Assembly (NCBI GenBank): GCA_963722665.1
Contig: CAVRNW010000018.1
Span: forward strand, 114,946 to 178,945
From: Site-B1 sp963722665
GTDB lineage: Bacteria > Bacteroidota > Bacteroidia > Flavobacteriales > Flavobacteriaceae
Direction of reading: 5' to 3'
DNA: 64,000 nt
Notes under the pieces: generated by a model
Databases searched by the model: none
What the model saw: the letters and a program-made list of their open reading frames with translations, nothing else
What the model was told of the DNA's origin: nothing
In this document: positions 35,320-43,557 of the stretch, one piece after another
Position numbering within the stretch: position 1 is the stretch's first letter
Layout: each line of letters opens with the position of its first letter
Translations under genes and position numbers: made by a program

Positions 35320-35970
35320 ATGGATTATGATGTACAATTTATAAAGGATCATCTAACAGAGCATTTCAATAGTGTCTTTGAAAAAAATCTTATTAATGAA
35401 ATAGCTCAACATGGGATTTACCAAACCTACAAAAAAGGTGAAATGCTTATTGATATAGGAGATGAAATGACTCATATTCCTTTGATTTTAAATGGGCTTA
35501 TAAAAGTATTAAGGGAGGACCAGCATGAAGATGAAATTTTGCTTTACTTTTTAGAAGAAGGCGATACTTGCGCCATTTCATTCGTAAATTGCATCAATCA
35601 AAGCAAAAGTATGTTTAGAGCTTCAGTTGAAGAAGACACAGAATGTATTCTTTTCCCGGTAAATAAAATTGAAGATTGGATCATGAAATATAACTCCTGG
35701 CGGGTTTTTATTATAGATAGTTACCACAACCGACTTTTAGAACTGGGAGATGCCATAAGAAGTCTTGCATTTCTTAAATTAGATGATCGTGTATATAAAT
35801 ATCTTGCCAAACAGGTTGATCTAAAACATAGCGGAAAACTTTCAATAACACATCAGGAAATAGCCAATGATCTTCACACTTCAAGAGTTGTTGTTTCCAG
35901 ACTGTTAAAAGCACTGGAACACGAAGGAAAAATTAAACTGGGAAGGAACAAAATTGATGTACTTGTTTAG
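35320..35970 (+). CDS. Crp/Fnr-family transcription regulator (paralogue 1)
   Basis: 216 residues: cyclic-nucleotide-binding-type beta barrel (about 30-140) and a winged helix (about 165-214) with LSITHQEIANDLHTSRVVVSRLLKALEHEGKI. It shares GDTCAISFVNCIN with the second paralogue at 39603. The two Cys in that motif might sense redox or sulfur but do not match an Fnr cluster. The recognition helix has SRVVVSR where Crp has SRETVGR and Fnr has VETISR. It sits between the two operons carrying the ATGAC-type operators and is a candidate for binding them. Confidence 0.9.
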   Translation: MDYDVQFIKDHLTEHFNSVFEKNLINEIAQHGIYQTYKKGEMLIDIGDEMTHIPLILNGLIKVLREDQHEDEILLYFLEEGDTCAISFVNCINQSKSMFRASVEEDTECILFPVNKIEDWIMKYNSWRVFIIDSYHNRLLELGDAIRSLAFLKLDDRVYKYLAKQVDLKHSGKLSITHQEIANDLHTSRVVVSRLLKALEHEGKIKLGRNKIDVLV

Positions 35971-36195
35971 GTTGTTTTTTTCTTATTAATTATCAAAATC
36001 TGCCTTCTTTAAGACCTCATTTTCAGCAATAAGATTTCCTATAATTCAGCGATCCTACTAATTTACATTTTGTCTTTTCTAAATTCAGCGACAAACTTCG
36101 AACCTCTGTCATTTTTCAAAAATTTAAATATAGCTTATATAATTGATTTATAGGTTTTTACATTTATTTTTTTGATTAAAATCAATAAATTTTAG

Positions 36196-36215
36196 TTGGT
36201 AACAAATGTTACCAA
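36196..36215. promoter_or_regulatory. perfect GTAAC-N4-GTTAC palindrome
   Basis: TTGGTAAC-AAAT-GTTACCAA is a perfect 20-bp palindrome with the five-four-five core of Fnr-like operators. A related imperfect copy is at 28925-28938. A half site GTTAC follows at 36221. Its centre is 98 bp from the -7 element. Confidence 0.65.
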
Positions 36216-36263
36216 GCAATGTTACAATTGATACTGTGTAAACTAATTATATATTACTGAAAG

Positions 36264-36307
36264 ATGACAAAAATCATAAAAATCCTTTAGAGCCAACTCT
36301 AATTTTA
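36264..36307 (+). promoter_or_regulatory. Crp/Fnr-type operator and class II promoter of the secreted rhodanese operon
   Basis: ATGAC-AAAA-ATCAT (36264-36277, one mismatch) is centred 33 bp from the centre of TAATTTTA (36300-36307), as at the molybdoenzyme promoter. Confidence 0.6.
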
Positions 36308-36353
36308 CACCTAGTAAAAACAATTAAATTTTTGAATTTTAAATAGTTAAATC

Positions 36354-37341
36354 ATGAAAAAAACCTTCTTTTTTTTAATAGCGTTTTTTATTTCTTCAAT
36401 TGCTTTAACAGTAAGTTATGCGCAAGAAGAGAATTCTGCTATGACTTCACCGGATGAATTTGAAACTCTGGTAAAGTATTTAGAACCTGCTACCGGCTTT
36501 ATTAAAGGTGAATTACCAATAATAATGGCTGATGAAGTAAAGCAAAACCTTAAAAACCCCAAGTATCATGTCATTGATATAAGATCTGACAGTTGGTTTG
36601 AATATGGGCACATTAAAAATGCTGCCAATGTTCCTTCTGAAGAATTATTAAGCTATTTTGAATCTGGCATCAAACCTGCCGATTTTGAAAAAATAGTATT
36701 GATATGCTATTCTGGTCAGTCTGCAGCTTATTACTCCGGCCTATTACGTATGGCTGGATACGATAACGTATTTAGTCTGAAATGGGGAATGAGTTCATGG
36801 AGAGAGGATTTTGCCAATAATGCATGGAACAAAAACATAAATAATGAGTTTGCTACAAAACTCGAAACCAATGTAAATACAAAACTAGCAGTAGGAAGTC
36901 ACCCTTCTTTAAATACTGGAAAATCTGAAGCTAAAGATATTCTAAAAGCAAGATTGGAGGAATTATTTGCAACTCCTTATAAGGATTTTATTCTTAAATC
37001 GGCTGATGTATTTGAAAATCCAAGTAATTACTTCATAGTAAATTATGTTACTGCTGACAATTACAGCAACGGACATATTCCTGGAGCCATTAATTACCAA
37101 CCCGGCACATCTCTTTTAGCCGAAACAGACCTGTATACACTCCCTGTCGATAAAAAAGTAGCTGTTTATACAACTACCGGTCAGGAAGCAGCCTATATAG
37201 TAGCTTATCTTAAATGTATTAGGATATGATATGGGTAATATAGCTTATGGAGAAAATGGATTTATGAACGAAACCCTACAAGATAAAGGATGGGATGCTT
37301 TTACCAAGAAAGAGATTAACATGTTCCCGGTAGTCGAATAA
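36354..37341 (+). pseudogene. secreted tandem-rhodanese protein, frameshifted near the C-terminus
   Basis: Signal peptide FFFLIAFFISSIALTVSYAQ, then two rhodanese domains. Domain 1 has an intact active loop CYSGQSA; domain 2 reads TTTGQEA, with Thr in place of Cys. The frame stops at 37229 after LKCIRI, but one base over the sequence continues LGYDMGNIAYGENGFMNETL to a stop at 37339-37341, matching LRVLGYDAFSLKFG in the paralogue that follows. The span is one base over a multiple of three, so one extra base lies at about 37215-37220. It begins the operon after the class II promoter and should be periplasmic. It may be a sequencing artefact. Confidence 0.82.
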
Positions 37342-37385
37342 AACAACAAAAATAAATATCAATAAATAACATTAAAAATTAAGTC

Positions 37386-38390
37386 ATGAAAAAATTATCA
37401 TTATTATTAATAGGATTATTATTAGTTCCTACACTTTTCTTAACCTCTTGCGATAGCGGAGACGACCCTGGAACTACTCTAGTTTCAACACCTGCATTTA
37501 CTCTTATGAAAGAGTATATGGTACAAAACGATTTAGATCTTGACAAGATCGATACGAATGTCGATGGTGAAAAGTTTGTAGTAGGCCCTCCTGCAACTGC
37601 AGCAGAAGTGGATGCATTTCTTAGCACATATTACATCATGGATATTAGAAGCAGTGCAGACTTCTTAACTGCTCACGTAAATGGAGCAAACAATGTTCCT
37701 TTCTCCGATATTTTGACAGTTGCAGCGACAACAACAAAACCAATTTTAGTTGTATGCTATACCGGCCAAACAGCCTGCTATGCAACTGCTTTATTACGTT
37801 TATACGGATATACTCATACAAGAGCCTTAAAATGGGGAATGTCTGGATGGAATTCTGATACAGCGGGATCATGGAATAACAGTATAGGAAACATAGCCGA
37901 AAACCACGCCAATTGGAGTTTTGCTGGCGCACCTGCCAACATTACTTATACTAGTCCTGAAATTTCTACTGCACTGACTGATGGCGAAGCTATTCTTAAG
38001 CAACGTGTCGAAGCGGTAGTAGCAGCGGGTTTCCAAGGTGTAAATGGATCTGATGTTTTAGGTAATCCAGGTGGATATTTTATCAATAATTATTTTAGTG
38101 AAGGAGATTATACTGGATTTGGACATATTAATGGTGCTTACAGAATTAATCCGCTAAAACTGGGAGATGACAGCTATTTAGGTCTTGACCCTGCAGGAAA
38201 TGCTAAAGTAGTAACATATTGCTATACAGGTCAAACTTCAGCAGTTTTAACAGCGTGTTTAAGAGTTTTAGGTTATGATGCTTTTAGTTTGAAATTTGGA
38301 ATGAATGGGATGTATAATAATAACCCTGTTTGGACCTCTAACAAATGGAGTGCTTCAGTTTCAAAAGATTATCCTGTTTTTACTAATTAA
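37386..38390 (+). CDS. tandem-rhodanese lipoprotein
   Basis: 334 residues with a lipoprotein signal (LLIGLLLVPTLFLTSC) and two rhodanese domains. Both loops carry Cys: CYTGQTA (about 123-129) and CYTGQTS (about 279-285). It resembles thiosulfate sulfurtransferases in two-domain layout, but here both domains look active. It likely acts at the periplasmic face of a membrane. It is paralogous to the frameshifted gene before it (45 bp) and is followed by the porin after 23 bp. It probably handles sulfane sulfur made or used by the molybdoenzyme. Confidence 0.88.
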   Translation: MKKLSLLLIGLLLVPTLFLTSCDSGDDPGTTLVSTPAFTLMKEYMVQNDLDLDKIDTNVDGEKFVVGPPATAAEVDAFLSTYYIMDIRSSADFLTAHVNGANNVPFSDILTVAATTTKPILVVCYTGQTACYATALLRLYGYTHTRALKWGMSGWNSDTAGSWNNSIGNIAENHANWSFAGAPANITYTSPEISTALTDGEAILKQRVEAVVAAGFQGVNGSDVLGNPGGYFINNYFSEGDYTGFGHINGAYRINPLKLGDDSYLGLDPAGNAKVVTYCYTGQTSAVLTACLRVLGYDAFSLKFGMNGMYNNNPVWTSNKWSASVSKDYPVFTN

Positions 38391-38413
38391 TAAGCGGATA
38401 TAAAATAAACATA

Positions 38414-39478
38414 ATGAAAAGCAAAATATATATATTGCTCGTTATAACACTCCTTTTTAATGTAAATAATGTATTCTCACAAGGTTGTGAAGGAGATGAA
38501 CCTGCTACCGGAGATACAGTAGGTACTCCTAGTGTTAAAGTTTTTGGTTATTTACAACCTGAATATGAATATTTTTTTACAGACGGTGACCAAGCAAATA
38601 CTATCAGATTCAAAAGAGCTCGAATAGGCGTAAGAGGTAAGGTAATGGATGATTTCTCTTATTACTTTATGCTTGAAACAAGTCCATTTATTGGAAGTTC
38701 CGGTGATGCTTATTTAATGGATGCATTCATTACTTATGATGCTGACAATTGGGCTAGAATATCTGTTGGTACATATAAGCAGCCTTTTAGTTTAGAAGTA
38801 GCTACACCTTGCCATGCATTAACCACAATAGAAAGATCTGTTGTTGCAGATCAGTTGGTTTCTCCACAAAGGGATTTTGGAGTTAGCGTTTTTGGTGGAA
38901 ATAAATACAATAAATTAAATTATGCCGTCGCCATTATGAATGGTAGAGGATTAGGCGTAAAGGATGATAATACCAAGAAGGATCTTATTGGTAGAGCTAC
39001 CTATCGAGTAACCGATTACCTGACATTAGGTGGAAGTTTTAGATATGGATATCCAATACCAAATGACAATGAAAAAGGTAGTTTCAGAAAATCTTTTGGA
39101 GGTGAATTTTCTTTAAATCTTGACAAACTAGCTGTTCAAGGTGAATATATTTATGATGAAGGTAAATCTTTCAGCGGTGCAGCCGGTGGTTGTGGAGCGA
39201 CTCCTGTCCCATTGGGAGAAAAAAGAGATGGCGCGTATATCATGGCATCATATAATGTTAATGAGAAATTGCAGCCGGTCTTTAAATATGAATATTTCGA
39301 TCCAAACATTGATGTTAAAGAAAGTATAGCTTATCCTTATCAAGAAAGAATGACATTAGGTGTTAACTATTTCTTTAATGATGTGGTAAGATTCCAACTG
39401 AATTATTTGGCTAATATTGAAACAGTCGTTAATGTTGATAACGATGCTTTAGTAGCACAAATGCAGATAAAGTTCTAA
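38414..39478 (+). CDS. OprO/OprP-like outer-membrane porin
   Basis: 354 residues with a signal peptide (YILLVITLLFNVNNVFSQ). The mature part has the beta-barrel pattern of the phosphate-selective porin O/P family: GYLQPEYEYFFTDGDQANTIRFKRARIGVRGKV, FDYY-type strands, and a terminal aromatic strand (ALVAQMQIKF). In this operon it probably admits an anionic sulfur compound (thiosulfate, tetrathionate or sulfite) rather than phosphate; that is inferred from neighbours. A terminator follows. Confidence 0.82.
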   Translation: MKSKIYILLVITLLFNVNNVFSQGCEGDEPATGDTVGTPSVKVFGYLQPEYEYFFTDGDQANTIRFKRARIGVRGKVMDDFSYYFMLETSPFIGSSGDAYLMDAFITYDADNWARISVGTYKQPFSLEVATPCHALTTIERSVVADQLVSPQRDFGVSVFGGNKYNKLNYAVAIMNGRGLGVKDDNTKKDLIGRATYRVTDYLTLGGSFRYGYPIPNDNEKGSFRKSFGGEFSLNLDKLAVQGEYIYDEGKSFSGAAGGCGATPVPLGEKRDGAYIMASYNVNEKLQPVFKYEYFDPNIDVKESIAYPYQERMTLGVNYFFNDVVRFQLNYLANIETVVNVDNDALVAQMQIKF

Positions 39479-39528
39479 TTTATTAATTGTTTTCACTGTA
39501 TGAATTAAATTTAATTTTGAACTTAGGA

Positions 39529-39556
39529 CCCTCTGGCGAAAGTTAGAGGGTTTTTT
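39529..39556 (+). terminator. rho-independent terminator after the porin gene
   Basis: CCCTCT (39529-39534) pairs with AGAGGG (39545-39550), followed by T6. Confidence 0.75.
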
Positions 39557-39570
39557 CTTGTCTAATTTGT

Positions 39571-39578
39571 TACCTTTG
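39571..39578 (+). promoter_or_regulatory. -7 promoter element for the second Crp/Fnr gene
   Basis: TACCTTTG, a full TAnnTTTG match, lies 24 bp before the GTG start, just after the terminator of the porin operon. No ATGAC-type palindrome is seen here. Confidence 0.5.
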
Positions 39579-39602
39579 CACAAATAAATTACATTTCATA
39601 CA

Positions 39603-40262
39603 GTGATTACCCAAGAACTTATTTTAAGAGAAAAATTAGCCGACTATTATTCAGATGTTTTTGAAGATGAATTAATCGACGAAATTGTAAAAGTAGGTCA
39701 TTTTGATAAAATTAAAAGTGGTGAGCTTTTAATTGATATTGGTTCAGAAATGACTCATATTCCATTAATATTAGATGGTGTCGTTAAAATTATTCGACAG
39801 GAAAAAGAAGGAGAAGAAATAGTGCTGTATTTTTTAGAACGTGGCGACACCTGTGCCATTTCTTTCGTTAACTGCATCAACAGGAAACAAAGTATGTTCA
39901 AAGGCGTCGTAGAAAGAGATATTGAGGCTATCTTTCTACCGGTAGACAATATTGATCAATGGTTGGCAAAATATAAATCCTGGCGACATTTTATAATTGA
40001 TAGTTATCATTTTAGATTGATAGAAATGGTTGAATCTATCGATGGTTTGGCCTTCATGAAAATGAGTGAGCGATTACTAAAATATTTAACTGATAAGGTT
40101 AAGATAACAAATGATGTGGATCTTGATATCACTCATCAGGAAATTGCCAATGATATGAATTCATCCAGGGTTGTAATAACCAGGGTTATCAAGCAATTGC
40201 ATGATGAAGGAAAAATATTTTCTACCAGGAATAAAATAAAAGTCTTAGAATTTCACGAATAG
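39603..40262 (+). CDS. Crp/Fnr-family transcription regulator (paralogue 2)
   Basis: 219 residues from a GTG start. Sensor barrel (about 30-140) and HTH LDITHQEIANDMNSSRVVITRVIKQLHDEGKI. It is clearly paralogous to the gene at 35320: both have DIGSEMTHIPLILDG/DIGDEMTHIPLILNG, GDTCAISFVNCIN and YKSWRHFIIDSYH/YNSWRVFIIDSYH. Nearly the same recognition helix (SSRVVITR against TSRVVVSR) suggests overlapping targets. The pair may divide control of the two palindrome types in this island. A bidirectional terminator follows. Confidence 0.9.
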   Translation: MITQELILREKLADYYSDVFEDELIDEIVKVGHFDKIKSGELLIDIGSEMTHIPLILDGVVKIIRQEKEGEEIVLYFLERGDTCAISFVNCINRKQSMFKGVVERDIEAIFLPVDNIDQWLAKYKSWRHFIIDSYHFRLIEMVESIDGLAFMKMSERLLKYLTDKVKITNDVDLDITHQEIANDMNSSRVVITRVIKQLHDEGKIFSTRNKIKVLEFHE

Positions 40263-40278
40263 GAATTTTTAAACTAAT

Positions 40279-40314
40279 AAAAAAGCCATTTTACTTATGT
40301 AAAATGGCTTTTTT
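40279..40314. terminator. bidirectional rho-independent terminator
   Basis: AAAAAAGCCATTTTAC (40279-40294) is perfectly complementary to 40299-40314 around TTAT, with A- and T-tracts on the two sides. It separates the convergent crp gene and pntB. Confidence 0.9.
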
Positions 40315-40335
40315 ATATTAAATGGAGTGCGATAT

Positions 40336-41730
40336 TTACATCGCCTTAAGTTCGCTTATTAAAGCCTGAATCATAGCTTTTGCATCACCAAATAACATAG
40401 AGTTCTTAGAATTATAGAATAATTCGTTTTCAATACCTGCGTAACCAGGCTTCATACTACGTTTATTAACAATTATATGCTTGGCTTTCTCAACATCAAG
40501 AATAGGCATTCCATAGATTGGACTTGAAGGATCATTGTGTGCTGCCGGATTTACGACGTCATTAGCTCCTACTACAAAAACAACATCTGTATTTGGGAAC
40601 TCAGAATTGATATCATCCATTTCTACCAGCTTGTCATAATCAACATTGGTTTCTGCTAGTAATACATTCATATGACCTGGCATTCTACCTGCAACAGGAT
40701 GTATTGCATATTTAACTTCTATTCCTTTACTATCCAACAATTGCTCCAATTCATGAATAGCATGTTGGGCTTGTGCTACGGCCAATCCATATCCAGGAAC
40801 TATAACAACTCGTTGTGCATAATTCATTAAAATGGCAACATCACTTACAGAGGCCTTTTTAATAGTTCCGGTAATTTTACTACCGCCTTCTGAACTAGCC
40901 GCTTTACTGCCTTCACCAAAGGCACCAAAAATAACATTGGATAACGGTCTGTTCATCGCTTTACACATGGCAAGTGTCAAAATAGTTCCTGCAGAACCTA
41001 CTAAAATACCACCTGTTAACATAACCATATTTCCATATAAAAAACCTCCAAACGCAGCCGCTAATCCCGTAAAAGAGTTTAATAAAGAAATGACTACAGG
41101 CATATCTGCTCCACCAATAGGTAAAACAAATAGTACACCATAAAGTAATGCCGCGAAGAATAAAATGTATAAAAATAATTGGCTGTCACTACCGCTAAAA
41201 ATAATATATGCTCCAAAGGCAAATAAACCTAATAAAAAAATATTATTTAAAAAGTTATATTTCGGCAAACGAATAGGTTTGTTTAAAGTACCATTTAGTT
41301 TTGCCCAGGCAATCATACTCCCTGAAAATGACACACTACCTATTATCATTCCGGCAATAATCGTTAAGATGGATAATTGATCCCCAACATAATGATGAAA
41401 CTCAATAAGTCCAATTAAAGCAGCACTTGCTCCTCCCATACCATTAAATAAGGATACCAGTTCAGGCATTTTTGTCATATCAACCTTTATGGCAACCAGC
41501 CAACCTATAATTGTACCAATAATAATTGCAATTGCTATTAAAATATAGATCTGTGTTGATACTTCTCCCTGATACAGAAATATGGTTCCAAATATTGCCA
41601 GAGTCATACCAGCAGCAGCAATTAAATTTCCCCTTCTGGCCGTATGAGGATTACCAAGCATCTTTAATCCCAATATATAGGTAACCGATGCTATGATGTA
41701 AATAAATTCAAGACTAAATATATATTCCAT
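40336..41730 (-). CDS. pntB: NAD(P) transhydrogenase subunit beta
   Basis: 464 residues: about nine membrane helices (1-260), then the NADP(H)-binding dIII domain with VIVPGYGLAVAQAQHAI, HPVAGRMPGHMNVLLAE and the family hallmark VVFVVGANDVVNPAAHNDPSSPIYGMP. It drives NADPH formation from NADH with the proton gradient. Its start shares a base with the stop of the small alpha subunit gene. It is the last gene of a three-gene minus-strand operon. Confidence 0.95.
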   Translation of the reverse strand: MEYIFSLEFIYIIASVTYILGLKMLGNPHTARRGNLIAAAGMTLAIFGTIFLYQGEVSTQIYILIAIAIIIGTIIGWLVAIKVDMTKMPELVSLFNGMGGASAALIGLIEFHHYVGDQLSILTIIAGMIIGSVSFSGSMIAWAKLNGTLNKPIRLPKYNFLNNIFLLGLFAFGAYIIFSGSDSQLFLYILFFAALLYGVLFVLPIGGADMPVVISLLNSFTGLAAAFGGFLYGNMVMLTGGILVGSAGTILTLAMCKAMNRPLSNVIFGAFGEGSKAASSEGGSKITGTIKKASVSDVAILMNYAQRVVIVPGYGLAVAQAQHAIHELEQLLDSKGIEVKYAIHPVAGRMPGHMNVLLAETNVDYDKLVEMDDINSEFPNTDVVFVVGANDVVNPAAHNDPSSPIYGMPILDVEKAKHIIVNKRSMKPGYAGIENELFYNSKNSMLFGDAKAMIQALISELKAM

Positions 41731-42038
41731 TATTTTCTCTTTTTAAACATTTCTAACATGCGATCGGTCACAACAAATCCACCAACTACGTTCAGTGTAC
41801 CCAGTAATACGGCCACAAAGCCTAAGGATTGGGCCAAAATATTCTCAGGATCTGCCCCTAACATCACCAAAATAGCTCCAATAATTACTACCCCATGTAT
41901 GGCATTCGCACCCGACATTAAAGGTGTGTGCAATACTGCCGGCACATGACCTATTACTTCAACTCCAACAAATATCATCAGGATGACGATATAGATCATT
42001 TGGAGATTATCACTTACAAAATTTATTAATTCAGTCAT
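41730..42038 (-). CDS. NAD(P) transhydrogenase subunit alpha, membrane part (PntA2)
   Basis: 102 residues with three membrane helices (IYIVILMIFVGVEVIGHVP, GVVIIGAILVMLGAD, LGFVAVLLGTLNVVGGFVV). It is the membrane part that is fused to PntA in E. coli but separate here, as in Rhodospirillum. PAVLHTPLMSGANAIHG is conserved. It lies 2 bp after the catalytic alpha subunit and overlaps pntB by one base. Confidence 0.93.
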   Translation of the reverse strand: MTELINFVSDNLQMIYIVILMIFVGVEVIGHVPAVLHTPLMSGANAIHGVVIIGAILVMLGADPENILAQSLGFVAVLLGTLNVVGGFVVTDRMLEMFKKRK

Positions 42039-42040
42039 AG

Positions 42041-43156
42041 TTATTCAGTTTTACCGTTATGTCTTATTTCTCCGTTGAATACAATTAAAGTTTCTTCGGT
42101 TATCTCATCTTTTAGATCCCATTTGAATTGATTACCTTCTGTTAGATGCATTATATAATTGTAAAGATTCTTCGCAAATAGATCACTGGCGTTGGTAGAT
42201 ACACTTTCCGGAGCTATTGTCGCTCCAAAGATCTTCACCCCATGTTTAATGACAGTTTTGTTTAATTTACTTAGTTCACAGTTTCCACCTTGAGCAGCAG
42301 CCAGGTCGATAATTACAGCTCCATTCTTCATTTGTTTCACCTGCTCTTCTGTAATTAGCACTGGTGATATTCTTCCCGGCACCATCGCGGTTGTAATAAC
42401 AAGATCAGCCTTGAACAATGAATTATTAACAGCTTCCTGTTGTCTTTTTGCATAATCCTCAGAAGCAGCTTTTGCATAACCTCCTTCAGCTTCTTCCTCT
42501 CCTGTATTGTCAACAGTAATAAATTTTGCGCCTAATGATTCTGTTTGTTCTTTAGTTTCTAACCTGATATCAGTTGCTTCAACAATAGCTCCAAGACGTT
42601 TTGCAGTGGCAATAGCCTGTAATCCCGCAACTCCAACACCATAGACCAATACCCTGGATGGTGTTATAGTCCCCGCAGCTGTCATCATCAAAGGAAATAT
42701 TTTTGTCATTTCGTAAGCTCCTTTAATAACGGCCTTATACCCTGCTAAATTATTTTGCGAACTTAAGACATCCATGTCCTGTGCTCTTGAAATTCTTGGC
42801 ATAGCATCCATTGAAAGAGCAGAAGCGCCTTGCTTGGCTATAATCTCTATATCATTTGGATGTGATTTATGGAATAATTGAGCAATGATTATTTGTCCTT
42901 TTTTTAATTTTTTTAACTCATCATTATCAAAAGGATTTATTTTTATTAAAACATCAGCTTTCTTAAAAATATCTGCTTTAGTACGAATTGGAGCACCGGC
43001 TTTACTGTAATCAGAATTTTTATAATTGGAACTTGACCCTGCATCTTCTTCAACTCTTACTTCAAATCCTTTTTCAACAAGTTGTTTGGCTATATGTGGT
43101 GTTATAGCAACACGCTTTTCACCTTTTTGAGTTTCTTTTAATATCCCTATTTTCAT
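42041..43156 (-). CDS. NAD(P) transhydrogenase subunit alpha, NAD-binding part (PntA1)
   Basis: 371 residues of the alanine dehydrogenase/PNT family: KIGILKETQKGEKRVAITPHIAKQL start, Rossmann motif RVLVYGVGVAGLQAIATAKRLGA (about 169-191) and VIIDLAAAQGGNCEL. It is the soluble NAD(H)-binding dI domain. First gene of the operon, preceded by a -7 element and an ATGAC-type operator (43183-43226), which ties NADPH supply to the redox island. Confidence 0.94.
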   Translation of the reverse strand: MKIGILKETQKGEKRVAITPHIAKQLVEKGFEVRVEEDAGSSSNYKNSDYSKAGAPIRTKADIFKKADVLIKINPFDNDELKKLKKGQIIIAQLFHKSHPNDIEIIAKQGASALSMDAMPRISRAQDMDVLSSQNNLAGYKAVIKGAYEMTKIFPLMMTAAGTITPSRVLVYGVGVAGLQAIATAKRLGAIVEATDIRLETKEQTESLGAKFITVDNTGEEEAEGGYAKAASEDYAKRQQEAVNNSLFKADLVITTAMVPGRISPVLITEEQVKQMKNGAVIIDLAAAQGGNCELSKLNKTVIKHGVKIFGATIAPESVSTNASDLFAKNLYNYIMHLTEGNQFKWDLKDEITEETLIVFNGEIRHNGKTE

Positions 43157-43182
43157 TGTAGAATTAGTTTAAATATAGAAGA

Positions 43183-43226
43183 TAAATTTAGATAAAATTA
43201 AAAGTTCTAAAGATGACAATAGTCAT
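43183..43226 (-). promoter_or_regulatory. Crp/Fnr-type operator and class II promoter of the pnt operon
   Basis: ATGAC-AATA-GTCAT (43213-43226) is the core of a 10-bp perfect inverted repeat (TAAAGATGAC and its complement, 43208-43231). Its centre is 33 bp from that of TAAATTTA (43183-43190) on the minus strand. TATATTTA at 43170-43177 is another possible -7. The rest of the 323-bp gap to 43479 shows only a weak GACG/CGTC hairpin at 43405-43418 and a -7-like TGCCTTTG at 43475-43482 for the next gene. Confidence 0.65.
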
Positions 43227-43557
43227 CTTTAAATCGCCTTCTATTTATATATTTTTAATAATTCTATTCTTAAAAAGATGCAATTAATTTAAGTTTTATA
43301 GCTTCTTGATATGATTAATTCAATATTCCGTTTGAAGTGTTAATTTTAATAAAATAAATATGATTGAAATAATTCATTTTTAATACCTTATAAATGCTAA
43401 ATTGGACGTTCCGCCGTCTTTTTTACCATTGTTGTTATAATTTAGTTTAGCAACAACTTTCATTATTCCCAAACTGCCTTTGTATAGTTATATTTTAACA
43501 ATAATAAAAACCATACAATATCGTATATTGCATATTACACTTGAAATTTTTTGTGAA

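Larger units (their letters stand above)
35971..36353. other. 383-bp regulatory intergenic region
   Basis: Gene-free, AT-rich region upstream of the secreted rhodanese genes. It holds the perfect GTAAC-type palindrome, the ATGAC-type operator and a -7 element, listed separately. I see no RNA gene in it. The 3' end of the crp gene has a T-rich stretch but no hairpin. Confidence 0.6.

Noticed and set aside
43405..43424. GACG-TTCCGC-CGTC hairpin with T6
   Set aside because: The four-base stem is short and no plus-strand gene ends upstream, so it is probably chance.
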